Assembly (NCBI GenBank): GCA_945869725.1
Contig: CAMBPO010000017.1
Location: 1 to 46,742 of the forward strand
From: Klebsiella pneumoniae
Lineage (GTDB): Bacteria; Pseudomonadota; Gammaproteobacteria; Pseudomonadales; Pseudohongiellaceae
Direction: 5' to 3'
Length of the DNA: 46,742 nt
The notes under the pieces were generated by a model. The model did no database searches. It saw only the letters and a list, made by a program, of their open reading frames with translations, and was not told the origin of the DNA. The position numbers were made by a program, and so were the translations under genes. This document shows, in pieces, positions 1 through 8,797 of the stretch (position 1 is the stretch's first letter; the number at the start of each line of letters is the position of its first letter).

Positions 1-1134
1 CGGCGTGAGGACCAGGCGTTGGTCCTCGCCGTACAGTCGCAAGATGTCAGCGGTACCTTGGCCTACCCGGTAAATGGCAGCGCGCCCTGGCAGGTAAATC
101 TGGATTATCTGCACCTTGGCGAGGCGCCGGAGGTACCTGTTGTGGACATTGAGGAGCCGCCGGTGCTCATCGCCGAAGCGGTTCCCGAAGAGCAGCTATT
201 GCAGGACCTGCAGGATCTGCCCAGCGTTGAGTTTGAGCTGCCACGCGAAGATCCGTTGTATGCACTTGATCCGCGAACGTTCCCTTCCATGCAGCTGACT
301 GTGGGTCATTTCACCGTCAATGGTAGTGATTTTGGTCAATGGCAATTTACCTTGTCGACAGATGGCAGTGGTGCGGTTTTCCGTGATCTACAGGTATCCG
401 CCCGCGGTTTGATGGTTGGCAGTGAGTCTGCACCTGCGGAGTTCCGCTGGATTTATGATGGCCAGAATCATCGCAGTGTGCTCAACGGTCAATTGACGGC
501 CACCGATCTGGCACCGGTGTTGAGTGCTTACGGCTATGCCCCGAGTTTGCAAAGTACATCAGCGGTGTTTGATTCGCGTTTGCACTGGGATGGGAGTCCG
601 GCGTATTTCTCGGCACTTGGGTTGAGTGGAGATCTGGACATCAATATCAGTTCAGGGCGATTTCAGCAGCGAGTGGGCGTTGCCAACAGTGCGCTGCGGT
701 TGATCAGCATTATCAATTTTGATGCGGTGATCAGGCGCCTGCGTTTTAGTGATGACTTCCTGCGATCAGGTTTGTCCTACGATGAAATTGTTGGTCAGGT
801 CAATCTCAGTGATGGCATCGTCACCATTAAGGATCGGTTGCAGATCATAGGGCCCGCCAGTTTGTTCCAGGTATCAGGAACCTTGGACCTGGCGGAACAA
901 ACCATCGATGCCAATTTGTTTATTACCTTGCCAGTCAGCGAAAACATACCCTGGTTGAGTGGATTGGCAGTCCTGAATAACCTGATTAACTGGCAACTTG
1001 CCATAGGTGTTTTCCTGTTTGATCAGATTTTTGGTGAGCAGGTCGATAACCTGACCAGTGCACAGTACACCTTGCAAGGTCCGTGGGACGGGGTTGAACC
1101 GGTTCTCTATCAGGTTTTTGGCAGCGGAAGCTGA
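1..1134 (+). CDS. YhdP/AsmA-like envelope protein, C-terminal part (5' end outside window)
   Basis: The reading frame is open from the first base, so this is the 3' end of a longer gene; about 377 codons are visible. The protein is rich in short beta-strand patterns and ends with segments such as QVSGTLDLAEQTIDANLFI and a hydrophobic stretch before the terminus, typical of the C-terminal AsmA-like/DUF3971 region of YhdP. YhdP-type proteins are very large inner-membrane-anchored periplasmic proteins implicated in phospholipid traffic to the outer membrane. The next gene is a carbon-nitrogen hydrolase 75 bases downstream, the order commonly seen after yhdP in gammaproteobacteria. The family call rests on pattern and context; the start and full domain layout cannot be seen here. 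Confidence 0.75.
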   Translation, partial: RREDQALVLAVQSQDVSGTLAYPVNGSAPWQVNLDYLHLGEAPEVPVVDIEEPPVLIAEAVPEEQLLQDLQDLPSVEFELPREDPLYALDPRTFPSMQLTVGHFTVNGSDFGQWQFTLSTDGSGAVFRDLQVSARGLMVGSESAPAEFRWIYDGQNHRSVLNGQLTATDLAPVLSAYGYAPSLQSTSAVFDSRLHWDGSPAYFSALGLSGDLDINISSGRFQQRVGVANSALRLISIINFDAVIRRLRFSDDFLRSGLSYDEIVGQVNLSDGIVTIKDRLQIIGPASLFQVSGTLDLAEQTIDANLFITLPVSENIPWLSGLAVLNNLINWQLAIGVFLFDQIFGEQVDNLTSAQYTLQGPWDGVEPVLYQVFGSGS

Positions 1135-1209
1135 GTTAACGTTACCTGGCTGGGAGATGTGTTTACAGATCAGGATGTCAGTCGCAGCGGAATTACAGGA
1201 GATGAGTGC

Positions 1210-2079
1210 GTGTCACTGAAGAATTGCAGGATAGCCGCCGTGCAGATGGTCAGCAGTGCGGATATCAACCAAAACATGGCTACTGCTGAGCGTTTGCTTG
1301 CAGAGGCAGCGCTGCGCGGCGCCGGACTGATTGTATTGCCGGAGAATTTTGCTGTGCTTGATGGTGGCCCGCAGGCAGCATTTGCTGAACGGGAGGGGGA
1401 CATGAGCGCTCCCCTGCAGAGTATGTTGTCTCGTGTCGCTAAACAGCACGCAGTCTGGCTGGTTGCAGGCACTATCCCGATGATTTCGCGGCCTCAAAAA
1501 GCAGATACGCCCGCATCCGAGTTGTCAGATGGTCGGGTGCGGCCGGCCTCATTGGTATTCAGTCCGGATGGATTGATTGTGGCCCGCTACGACAAGATGC
1601 ACTTGTTTGATGTTCAGGTCAGTGACAAACAGGCGCGATACGCCGAATCAGACAGCTTCGAAGCCGGTGACAGTCCGGCTTTTGTTGATACCGGCGCCGG
1701 GCGACTCGGACTGTCCATCTGTTACGACATCCGGTTTCCCGAACTTTATCGGCATTATTTTGACAACAAGGTTGACCTTGTCAGTGTTCCATCGGCGTTT
1801 ACGCGTGTCACGGGTGAAGCGCATTGGGAAGTGCTGCTGCGTGCGCGCGCGATTGAAAATCAATGTTATGTGATTGGTGCCGGTCAGGGTGGCGTCCACA
1901 ACGAACGCCGCGAAACGCATGGACACTCAATGATTATTGATCCCTGGGGGCGCATTCTGGATGTGCTGGAGCGCGGAGAAGGTATTGTGGTAGCGGATAT
2001 TGATAAAGACGCGCTGGCAGCTATCCGCCAGCGCATGCCGGTTTTTGAGCATCGTCGTTTACGGACCACGATCGGTTGA
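1210..2079 (+). CDS. Carbon-nitrogen hydrolase (nitrilase superfamily, Nit/omega-amidase type)
   Basis: A 289-aa protein with the three catalytic residues of the nitrilase fold: Glu45 in VLPENF, Lys in ARYDKMHLFD, and the nucleophilic Cys in LSICYDIRFPE. Members hydrolyse non-peptide C-N bonds of amides; the Nit-type branch that follows yhdP is related to deaminated-glutathione amidase and omega-amidase, but the substrate here is not determined by sequence. I place the start at a GTG (1210) because an AGGAG lies 8 bases upstream and the homologous core begins directly after it. A longer frame from a GTG at 1159 would add 17 residues that look non-homologous. Probably transcribed with the upstream yhdP-like gene and the DUF445 gene 15 bases downstream. 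Confidence 0.9.
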   Translation: MSLKNCRIAAVQMVSSADINQNMATAERLLAEAALRGAGLIVLPENFAVLDGGPQAAFAEREGDMSAPLQSMLSRVAKQHAVWLVAGTIPMISRPQKADTPASELSDGRVRPASLVFSPDGLIVARYDKMHLFDVQVSDKQARYAESDSFEAGDSPAFVDTGAGRLGLSICYDIRFPELYRHYFDNKVDLVSVPSAFTRVTGEAHWEVLLRARAIENQCYVIGAGQGGVHNERRETHGHSMIIDPWGRILDVLERGEGIVVADIDKDALAAIRQRMPVFEHRRLRTTIG

Positions 2080-2094
2080 ACAGGAAACTCTGTG

Positions 2095-2823
2095 ATGATA
2101 GATAAAGGCTTGATTACAAATCTCTCGGCTTCTGCCTTGGTAGCAGCAGGTTGGATGATGCCTGAACCAGCGTCAGCGTGGATCATGAGTGCTGGTCTGT
2201 TTGCTTTGTCCGGATCGCTGACAAACTCGTTGGCCATTCACATGTTGTTTGAAAAAGTACCGGGCTTCTATGGCTCTGGTGTGATCGCACTGCACTTTGA
2301 GGAATTCAAACGTGGCATCCGCGAAATGATCATGCAGCAGTTTTTTAATGCTGAGACCATTGATCGGTTTTTTGATGCGCAAACCATGATGCACAGCGGG
2401 ATCAATACCTTGTTGCCGTCAATGGTAGACGAACTGGATCTGGATCGCGCTTTCGACTCGTTGGTTGAGGGCATCATGCAATCCTCGATGGGCGGTATGC
2501 TGGGTATGGTCGGTGGTGCCAAGGCTTTATCAGGATTGCGTGAACCATTTAATCTCCGAATGCGTAGTTACCTGCTTGAAATGCTGGATTCAGAAGAATT
2601 TCAGTCTCGATTTTCCGAGCGTCTTTCTGCAGCGACACACAGTGATGCGGTCATAGCGCGTATAGAAGACCTTGTTGAAAGGCGCTTGCAGGAGCTGACA
2701 CCTGAGCAGGTGAGGCTAATTGTGCAAAAGATGATTCGCCAACATCTCGGATGGCTGGTGGTGTGGGGTGGAGTGATCGGAGGATTGATGGGTGTAGCGT
2801 TTGCAGCACTCAGTGCGATTTGA
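2095..2823 (+). CDS. DUF445 family membrane-associated protein
   Basis: A 242-aa protein. The N-terminal part has two hydrophobic segments with the DUF445 signature around residues 40-60 (LTNSLAIHMLFEKVPGFYGSG). The middle is amphipathic and charged, and a single transmembrane helix lies at the very C-terminus (WLVVWGGVIGGLMGVAFAAL). DUF445 proteins (YheB/YjiN-like) have no established biochemical role. The gene starts 15 bases after the nitrilase stop, so it is probably co-transcribed; the ATG at 2095 is preferred over the GTG directly before it because AGGAAA is better spaced to it. In many relatives tldD follows the yhdP-nitrilase pair; here DUF445 takes that place. Confidence 0.75.
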   Translation: MIDKGLITNLSASALVAAGWMMPEPASAWIMSAGLFALSGSLTNSLAIHMLFEKVPGFYGSGVIALHFEEFKRGIREMIMQQFFNAETIDRFFDAQTMMHSGINTLLPSMVDELDLDRAFDSLVEGIMQSSMGGMLGMVGGAKALSGLREPFNLRMRSYLLEMLDSEEFQSRFSERLSAATHSDAVIARIEDLVERRLQELTPEQVRLIVQKMIRQHLGWLVVWGGVIGGLMGVAFAALSAI

Positions 2824-3056
2824 ACCTGAATTGTAAATAATTTGTGAATGCTGAATTGATTTTGTTAAGACAACTGCTCCGAAGCACGTTTGTGTCAAAT
2901 TTGTTTGTGGCATTTTGTATCATTTAACCTTCAAGGCAGTCGCAATGGTCTAGAATTAAAGCTATCTCACTGCTGCATAAGAAAAATTCAAACATCGGCG
3001 GTGGCTTCCTGTTATTAGTTGATCCAAATTCAATTTAAATGAGTGTGTGAATTATT

Positions 3057-3644
3057 ATGGCGAGACCGGTCGAATTTGTTTATGAAGATGTACTCACTAA
3101 TGCCATGGAACAATTCTGGCGCGAAGGCTTTGAAGCCAGCTCTGTGCAAAAACTTCTGGATGTAACCGGAATCAATCGTGGAACCCTGTATAACTCGTTT
3201 GGCGATAAGGACGCATTTTTTAAGTCCTGCCTCGAGCAGTACAGCAAGTTGGTTGACAGCGAATTAGCTTCCTCTCTTGATAATGTGCAGCTATCGACCT
3301 GGGCGGCAGTCAGTAGATATTTTGATCTGACTGTGGTGGCTGCATCAAACAAGCGTCGTTCCATGGGTTGTTTGTTGGTGAATTCCTTCTGTGAGAGCAT
3401 CAATTACGACAAAGAAATTCAGAAGCTTCTCAAAAATTACTACGGTGTCATTCGCAAGTCACTGTTAAAAAGGCTTAAGGATGCTGAGAAGGCGGGGCAA
3501 CTGGCCAAAGGACTGAATGCTGAACTGGCGGCTGATGTATTGCTGAACCTGCTGAGCGGTTTGCGTGTACATTCCCGAGAAGGCAAAACCGGCAAACAAC
3601 TTGCTGACGTTATCGCCTTCACTCTGAAATCAGTGCAAGCGTAA
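3057..3644 (+). CDS. TetR/AcrR family transcriptional regulator
   Basis: A 195-aa protein with an N-terminal TetR helix-turn-helix: residues 10-50 include FWREGFEASSVQKLLDVTG, then INRGTLYNSFGDKDAFF, the recognition-helix signature of the family. The C-terminal helical domain, which binds ligand and dimerises, has no recognisable ligand signature. It stands alone: a 233-base AT-rich gap precedes it and a 302-base gap follows, so neighbours do not reveal its target. No clear Shine-Dalgarno sequence is visible before the ATG. Like other TetR repressors it may control itself or an unlinked effector; no operator palindrome was obvious upstream. Confidence 0.9.
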   Translation: MARPVEFVYEDVLTNAMEQFWREGFEASSVQKLLDVTGINRGTLYNSFGDKDAFFKSCLEQYSKLVDSELASSLDNVQLSTWAAVSRYFDLTVVAASNKRRSMGCLLVNSFCESINYDKEIQKLLKNYYGVIRKSLLKRLKDAEKAGQLAKGLNAELAADVLLNLLSGLRVHSREGKTGKQLADVIAFTLKSVQA

Positions 3645-3946
3645 CAACTGCTGCGGGCAAGTCTGATTGTCGGGGAAGTTGCCCAAATTTGAAACAGACA
3701 GACTGAGCCACTGGCCCAGTCAACTTTTATGTGGCTGGATGACCAGGCGCCATGGAAATTTTGGTCAGGCACTCGGTCGGCTGTTGTCCTACAACATTAT
3801 TCGGGTATACTTGGGCTCGAATTTGTCAGCGATACAGGTTCTCACTCGGTAGTCGGTTGTGCCGGGATGGAAAAAATATTTAACAGGTAAGCGCTTGAAA
3901 TTTATGTGCTTATAACTAAAAAACTTAAAAAAAGTGGTAGATAAAA
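3645..3946. other. 302-base gene-free gap upstream of exbD
   Basis: No convincing gene. Near 3655-3683 a GGGCAA/TTGCCC pair could form a weak hairpin after the TetR gene, but without a T-run. The last 80 bases before exbD are AT-rich with A-tracts, as expected for a promoter region, but no clear -35/-10 pair could be assigned. Confidence 0.4.
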
Positions 3947-4363
3947 ATGAAAAAAATGGGCGGCAGAAGAAAAAAAGACGAAGGTAATATTGACCTGACC
4001 CCAATGCTGGACGTGGTATTTATTCTTCTGATCTTCTTTGTTGTAACTGCAACATTCCTGTCAGAACAGGCAATTGACGCCGCCAGTAATGAAAATAATA
4101 ATCAGCCCCCGCCCGAGCAGGATGAAGAAAAGCGCAATATTCTGGTTGAGATCAGCCAGAATAATGAGATCACCCTCAATGGTGAGCCCCGCGCGATTCT
4201 AGAAAGCCAGTTGCGCGCGAACATTGACCGCCTGAAGGCCGAGAATCCGGCAGCATCAGTGATCATTCGCCCAGATGACCGATCCAATGTAAACACGCTG
4301 GTAATGATTATGGACTCTGCGCGTCAGGCAGGTATCTCGGCTATTTCTATAGTTGAGCCGTGA
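3947..4363 (+). CDS. exbD: ExbD/TolR family biopolymer transport protein
   Basis: A 138-aa protein with the ExbD/TolR layout: a basic cytoplasmic N-terminus (KKMGGRRKKDEG), one transmembrane helix at about residues 20-40 carrying the essential proton-path aspartate (Asp22 in DLTPMLDVVFILLIFFVV), then a periplasmic domain of about 90 residues. These proteins normally work with an ExbB/TolQ channel to pass proton motive force to TonB or TolA. No exbB/tolQ or tonB lies in this window, and the gene is flanked by a gap and followed by a terminator, so it appears monocistronic. Its partner must be encoded elsewhere. A proline/glutamine/acid-rich linker follows the helix. Confidence 0.9.
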   Translation: MKKMGGRRKKDEGNIDLTPMLDVVFILLIFFVVTATFLSEQAIDAASNENNNQPPPEQDEEKRNILVEISQNNEITLNGEPRAILESQLRANIDRLKAENPAASVIIRPDDRSNVNTLVMIMDSARQAGISAISIVEP

Positions 4364-4447
4364 AATAAAAACAGTTGAGCCGTAAGCACTGCGAATACGG
4401 CGGAATGATAAACAGACGGGCAGATCGAGAGGCACGTCCGACCAATA

Positions 4448-4469
4448 AACGCACCCTCGGGTGCGTTTT
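4448..4469 (+). terminator. Intrinsic terminator after exbD
   Basis: A perfect 9-base inverted repeat, AACGCACCC and GGGTGCGTT, separated by two bases (effectively an 8-bp stem with a 4-base loop) and running into TTTTGCGTTT. It lies 85 bases after the exbD stop and 24 bases before mtnA, so it should end the exbD transcript. Confidence 0.75.
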
Positions 4470-4492
4470 GCGTTTCAGGGGCATAACCAATC

Positions 4493-5617
4493 ATGCAGGC
4501 AGCAGCGGAAAAGCAGAGAACACTCTGGTTTGATTACGAGGACGGCAGTTTGAAGGTCATTGACCAGACTCTGCTGCCGTTTCAGTTCAAGGTCCTTGCC
4601 CTCAATACGCTGGCAGATGCTGTTGATGCGATTGTCACCATGAAAGTGCGTGGTGCACCGTTGATAGGTATCACTGCTGCCTTTGGTGTTTACCTGTCAT
4701 TGCGCTCCGACATGCATTCTTTGAATACTGCGTGTGAGCAATTGGTAAAAACCCGGCCCACCGCGGTCAATCTGCGCTGGGCACTAGAGCGCATGCGCTG
4801 TGCATTGGAGTCGGTGTCAGAGCAGCAGCGCCCACTGCACGCTTTACTGCTGGCCCAGCATCTTCTCGATGAAGATGTCGCAGCCTGCAGCGCTATTGGC
4901 AACTACGGCTTGCAGTTGCTGCAGGATATTTATCAGCAAAAGCAGGCGCGACACGGAATCGATACGGTGCTTAACGTGCTGACACACTGCAATGCCGGAT
5001 GGCTGGCGACCGGCGCTTGGGGTACCGCATTGGCGCCGGTTTACAAAGCGCAACTCGCTGGATTGCCCGTGCATGTCTGGGTGGACGAAACCCGGCCGCG
5101 CAATCAAGGTGCGTCATTAACGGCATGGGAGCTTGGCCGCAGCCAGGTGCCTCACACGCTGGTGGTTGATAATGCCGGTGGGCATCTCATGCAGCATGGC
5201 CTGGTGGATGTATGTCTGGTGGGTAGTGACAGGACTACGTCAGCAGGAGATGTGTGCAATAAAATTGGTACCTATCTGAAAGCACTGGCGGCGTACGATA
5301 ATCAGATTCCGTTTTATGCTGCACTACCAGTGTCGACAGTCGACTTTGCCAGTGTGGATGGTGTGCGTGAGATACCTATAGAAGAGCGTGCCGCCGCCGA
5401 GGTGACACATGTACAGGGGCTTGATCATGCGGGTGTTCTCAGGCAGGTGCAAGTCTCCGCGCCTGGCACTGCTGTCAGCAACTTTGGATTCGATGTCACA
5501 CCATCCCGACTGGTAACCGGAATTATTACTGAACTTGGCGTGTTTCCAGCCACGGCAGCAGGTTTATTGCGATTGCGGGAGCTTAGCCCGGAGGCCAGCT
5601 CAGGTGCCGGCCACTAA
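4493..5617 (+). CDS. mtnA: S-methyl-5-thioribose-1-phosphate isomerase
   Basis: A 374-aa MtnA/eIF2B-like isomerase. Visible signatures are MKVRGAPLIGITAAFG near residue 50, the catalytic cysteine in LTHCNAGWLATG, WVDETRPRNQGASLTAWEL, and the catalytic aspartate in VGSDRTTSAGDVCNKIG. It converts methylthioribose-1-phosphate to methylthioribulose-1-phosphate in the methionine salvage pathway, which recycles the methylthioadenosine released by spermidine synthase (speE is at 26457-27344). The other salvage genes are not in this window. The 3' end overlaps the convergent hinT gene by 35 bases. Confidence 0.95.
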   Translation: MQAAAEKQRTLWFDYEDGSLKVIDQTLLPFQFKVLALNTLADAVDAIVTMKVRGAPLIGITAAFGVYLSLRSDMHSLNTACEQLVKTRPTAVNLRWALERMRCALESVSEQQRPLHALLLAQHLLDEDVAACSAIGNYGLQLLQDIYQQKQARHGIDTVLNVLTHCNAGWLATGAWGTALAPVYKAQLAGLPVHVWVDETRPRNQGASLTAWELGRSQVPHTLVVDNAGGHLMQHGLVDVCLVGSDRTTSAGDVCNKIGTYLKALAAYDNQIPFYAALPVSTVDFASVDGVREIPIEERAAAEVTHVQGLDHAGVLRQVQVSAPGTAVSNFGFDVTPSRLVTGIITELGVFPATAAGLLRLRELSPEASSGAGH

Positions 5618-5930
5618 GCACGTGAACGTGGATATGAAATACCGTCTGCCCACCCATGTCACCGGTATTAATGACAGTCCGGTAGCCGACGTCAGCAAAG
5701 CCTTGCTGATGTGCGATCTCTCTGGCGCTGGTTAACAATTCTCCCAGCAGCGCCTGATCTTCGTGTTCAGCGGCGTTCAGACTGTGCAGGTGTTTTCTGG
5801 GAATGACCAGAATATGCTGCGGCGCAGCCGGATTAATGTCGCGAAACGCGTAAACTCTGGTATTGCTGTAGACCTCCGTCGAGGGTATTTCGCCTGCCGC
5901 AATGCGGCAAAACAGGCATTGGCTTGTCAT
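5583..5930 (-). CDS. hinT: HIT family nucleotide-binding protein (HinT-like)
   Basis: A 115-aa histidine-triad protein: an N-terminal zinc-type pair (CLFCRIAAGEIPS), central AFRDINPAAPQHILVIPRKH, and the HIT motif HIHVHVL near the C-terminus. HinT proteins hydrolyse nucleoside phosphoramidates and aminoacyl-adenylates in the cytoplasm. The ATG at 5930 is preferred because AGGAG lies 8 bases upstream; a GTG one codon earlier is possible. Convergent and overlapping with mtnA at its 3' end; divergent from the cyclotransferase with only 56 bases between the starts. Confidence 0.95.
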   Translation of the reverse strand: MTSQCLFCRIAAGEIPSTEVYSNTRVYAFRDINPAAPQHILVIPRKHLHSLNAAEHEDQALLGELLTSAREIAHQQGFADVGYRTVINTGDMGGQTVFHIHVHVLSGRHLSWPPG

Positions 5931-5986
5931 CACTTGATCTCCTGCTTAGACTGCTTGCACGGTATGTAACCGCGGAGAAACATAAC

Positions 5987-6784
5987 ATGTTGTTTGTGCA
6001 TTTTCATCGGCGAATGTTGGCGGTTTGGCTAGCATTGATCTGCCTGCTGTCGGGGTCTGCCACCGTTGGTCAAGCCCTGGCTGCAGAACTGCCAGTCTAC
6101 GATTACCAGGTGATCAAGAGTTACCCGCATAACCCGCAGTTTTTTACGCAAGGTCTGTTGTTTCATGAAGGCAAACTCTATGAGGGAACCGGCAGGCACG
6201 GACAATCTGCCTTGATGCAGCTGGATCTGGAGACTGGAGAGGTTGTCAGCAGACGCCCTCTGGCATCGCGTTATTTCGGAGAAGGTATCGCGGTTGCTAA
6301 TGGACAGCTTTTTCAGCTGACCTGGCGCGAGAACATGGTGTTTGTCTACGACGAGCTGACACTGGCGCCGGTGACATCTCACTTCTGGCCACTCGAAGGA
6401 TGGGGCCTGACCTGGAACGGCGAGCACCTGATTCTCAGTGATGGTACTGATCAGTTGTATTTTATTAACCCGGAAACCTTTGTAGCTGAGAAACAAGTCG
6501 CTGTGCGATTGGGGGATCAGCCGCTCCCCCGTTTGAATGAGCTTGAGTACATTGATGGTGAGGTCTGGGCTAATGTCTGGATGAGCCAGCAGATTGTGCG
6601 AATAGATCCGCAAAGCGGGCAGGTCACCGGGATTATAGATCTGACTGGACTGGCAGATCAGACACAAACCAGCGGCAGTGATTCTGTGCTCAATGGTATT
6701 GCCTGGAACGAGCAGACCCGTCAGTTGATAGTCACCGGAAAATTGTGGGCGCATCTGTTTGAAATTGAGCTGGTGGCCAGGTGA
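5987..6784 (+). CDS. Glutaminyl-peptide cyclotransferase (plant/bacterial beta-propeller type)
   Basis: A 265-aa secreted protein. An N-terminal signal sequence (residues about 10-33, ending near LAAELPVYDY) is followed by a five-bladed beta-propeller-like protein with the glutamine cyclotransferase signatures FTQGLLFHEGKLYEGTGRHG, WGLTWNG, LSDGTDQLYF, LNELEYIDGEVWANVW and LNGIAWN. The family converts N-terminal glutamine to pyroglutamate on exported proteins. The start is set at ATG 5987 because GGAG precedes it by 9 bases and the signal peptide begins there; a frame extending to 5924 would overlap hinT. Its stop overlaps the next start by 4 bases (GTGA), indicating translational coupling. 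Confidence 0.9.
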   Translation: MLFVHFHRRMLAVWLALICLLSGSATVGQALAAELPVYDYQVIKSYPHNPQFFTQGLLFHEGKLYEGTGRHGQSALMQLDLETGEVVSRRPLASRYFGEGIAVANGQLFQLTWRENMVFVYDELTLAPVTSHFWPLEGWGLTWNGEHLILSDGTDQLYFINPETFVAEKQVAVRLGDQPLPRLNELEYIDGEVWANVWMSQQIVRIDPQSGQVTGIIDLTGLADQTQTSGSDSVLNGIAWNEQTRQLIVTGKLWAHLFEIELVAR

Positions 6785-7866
6785 TCCAACGCGCTGTGCG
6801 GGCAACGCTGCTGGCCGTTTTGCTGGCACTGATGTCCTCGTGTGACAGCGTGCATTTTTATGCGCAGGCTGTGCATGGGCAGGCTGCTATACTCTTGTCA
6901 CGCGAACCCATTAGCAAGCTACTAAAGAGTGCTGACACGGATGACGAGTTACGTCGGCGACTAACCTTGGTAGAGGCTGCACGCGGTTTTGCAGAGCAAG
7001 AGCTGGGTTTGTATTCCGGCGGCAGTTTCACCAGTTTTGTTGATGCCGGACGAGAGCATCTGGTGTGGAACGTATTTGCTGCACCAGCCGATTCGGTTGA
7101 TCTGCTCAACTGGTGTTTCCCGGTGGCTGGATGTGTTTCGTACCGTGGGTACTTTTCTGAGCAGGCTGCTCAGCGTTACGCAGATAAACTGACGCAGCAG
7201 GGCCTGGATGTTTATGTTGGGGGAGTCGATGCTTATTCGACGCTGGGCTGGTTTGAAGATCCTTTACCCTCAACCGTGCTCAGGCGTTCGGATTCTCAGC
7301 TGGCAGGTTTGATCTTTCACGAACTGGCGCATCAGCGTGTTTACCTGCCGGGCGATACCCGTTTTAATGAAAGCTTTGCAAGCTTTGTAGAGCGTGAAGG
7401 ATTGCGTCGCTGGCTGGAGCATACGGGGCAGGTAGAACTTTATCAGCGTGCCATTGAGTCCCTGGAGGTTCAGCAGCGCTTTGCGAAGTTTGTCGGGGAT
7501 TACCGGGAGCAGTTGCGTGCCCTATATGCAGAATCAGCACCGGCTACCGAGCAGCAGGTATCCAAGAACATCCTCATCAACGAGATGCGCAGCGCGTGGA
7601 CGCAGCATCAGGATGCTGCCTACTACAAAGGCTGGTTTGCGGGCGATATCAACAACGCCAAACTGGCGACGGTTGCTGCGTACTTTGATTGGGTACCGGC
7701 GTTTGAACAGCTGTTTCTCAACTCAGGTCAACAGTTTGAGGTATTTCTGACGCAAGTTGAAGCCATGACACAAGTGTCGGACAGTGACCGTCAACAGCAA
7801 CTGAGCGCCTTGCAATCAGTCAGATTGCAAAGCTCAGAACTGGCTGTGGTGAAAACCAGCCCTTGA
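6781..7866 (+). CDS. Predicted lipoprotein zinc aminopeptidase (COG4324-type)
   Basis: A 361-aa protein with a lipoprotein signal (lipobox ALMSSC, Cys about 21). The family's zinc-protease motif LIFHELAHQRVYLPGD is followed by FNESFASFVEREG, whose glutamate is a probable third zinc ligand. The family is annotated as a predicted aminopeptidase but poorly studied. Starts at GTG 6781, overlapping the cyclotransferase stop by 4 bases, so the two envelope enzymes acting on peptide N-termini form an operon. That shared theme (N-terminal glutamine cyclisation and aminopeptidase) is an inference. Confidence 0.85.
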   Translation: MIQRAVRATLLAVLLALMSSCDSVHFYAQAVHGQAAILLSREPISKLLKSADTDDELRRRLTLVEAARGFAEQELGLYSGGSFTSFVDAGREHLVWNVFAAPADSVDLLNWCFPVAGCVSYRGYFSEQAAQRYADKLTQQGLDVYVGGVDAYSTLGWFEDPLPSTVLRRSDSQLAGLIFHELAHQRVYLPGDTRFNESFASFVEREGLRRWLEHTGQVELYQRAIESLEVQQRFAKFVGDYREQLRALYAESAPATEQQVSKNILINEMRSAWTQHQDAAYYKGWFAGDINNAKLATVAAYFDWVPAFEQLFLNSGQQFEVFLTQVEAMTQVSDSDRQQQLSALQSVRLQSSELAVVKTSP

Positions 7867-7870
7867 TCCT

Positions 7871-8617
7871 TCAGCCTTGTGCGATCGTTGTGCTCAAGGC
7901 CAGTCGCGCCTCGATGTTCTGCACCAGTTCGCGGTAATACTGAGCACTGGGGTCCGTCTCAGCCGCACGTTGATATTGCACCAGCGCTTCCTGCAATTGC
8001 CCTTCGCGCTCCAGTAACCTACCCAGATTACGATTCATAAAGGCATTGTCCGGAATAGAAAGGGTTGCCTGCTCATAAATGCGTATGGCTTTCTCGGCAT
8101 CACCGGCATTGTCATAACGATTGGCCATCAGATGAATCTGTGACTCATCGCGCGGATCGGCGGCGATTGCGCGGATGTCGTAATCGATTGACTCTTCGAA
8201 ACGTTCTGCTCTGCGCAGCAGTTCACCAATGGTCTTCAATGACGCTATCAGTGGCGTGCCTGGCTGGTTGTTCTGCAAGGTTATAAAACGCGCCAGCATT
8301 GTAATGGCGTCGTTGAACTGCTCTTTGCTTAGATAAATATTCGCCAGATTCCGGTAGGCATCAGCCATGTTCGGGTCAGCAGCAATAGCCAGTTGGTACT
8401 CGGTGACGGCCTCGTCAAATCGCTCCATATTGTTGTAGGTGTTGGCTCTGCGGTAATGGCGTTGAGCCAATTCGTTGGTTGACGCCAGCGCCTGATCCTG
8501 CTGCGTTCCACCGCTCTGTTGTGCAGCAGCGTCCGTTGAAAAGACACCGGCGGTCAGCGTGGCGATGGCCAGACTCAGTCCCAGGACTTTGAACGTGGCG
8601 CGAGATAGTATGTTCAT
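7871..8617 (-). CDS. Secreted TPR repeat protein
   Basis: A 248-aa protein with an N-terminal signal peptide (MNILSRATFKVLGLSLAIATL, cleaved near DAAAQQ) and about five tetratricopeptide repeats. Examples are RHYRRANTYNNMERFDEAVT, DAYRNLANIYLSKEQFNDAI and MNRNLGRLLEREGQLQEAL. It should be a periplasmic protein-interaction scaffold; no specific function can be assigned. The start at 8617 is chosen over a longer frame from 8650 because an AGG lies 9 bases upstream and a proper signal peptide begins there. Convergent with the aminopeptidase gene (4-base gap), divergent from the patatin gene. Confidence 0.85.
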   Translation of the reverse strand: MNILSRATFKVLGLSLAIATLTAGVFSTDAAAQQSGGTQQDQALASTNELAQRHYRRANTYNNMERFDEAVTEYQLAIAADPNMADAYRNLANIYLSKEQFNDAITMLARFITLQNNQPGTPLIASLKTIGELLRRAERFEESIDYDIRAIAADPRDESQIHLMANRYDNAGDAEKAIRIYEQATLSIPDNAFMNRNLGRLLEREGQLQEALVQYQRAAETDPSAQYYRELVQNIEARLALSTTIAQG

Positions 8618-8797
8618 AGAGAAAAACCTGCCCCAAAAATATTGCATCAATACTAACGATCACAGCGGTAATCAAACCATGAGTAAGTACATTAAAGGTG
8701 TGATAATTTGTGACACAGTCAGCTGGATAGATCATAAGTTTTAATTATAATCCGGTGAGGTTTACACTCGGAATGGATTCTTGCAGGAACGTACCCC

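Noticed and set aside
3667..3852. 61-codon plus-strand frame between the TetR and exbD genes
   Set aside because: No ribosome binding site, odd composition and no recognisable motif; treated as chance.
6029..6829. 266-codon minus-strand frame
   Set aside because: Antisense to the glutaminyl cyclotransferase gene, which has a signal peptide and clear family motifs; the antisense product shows none.
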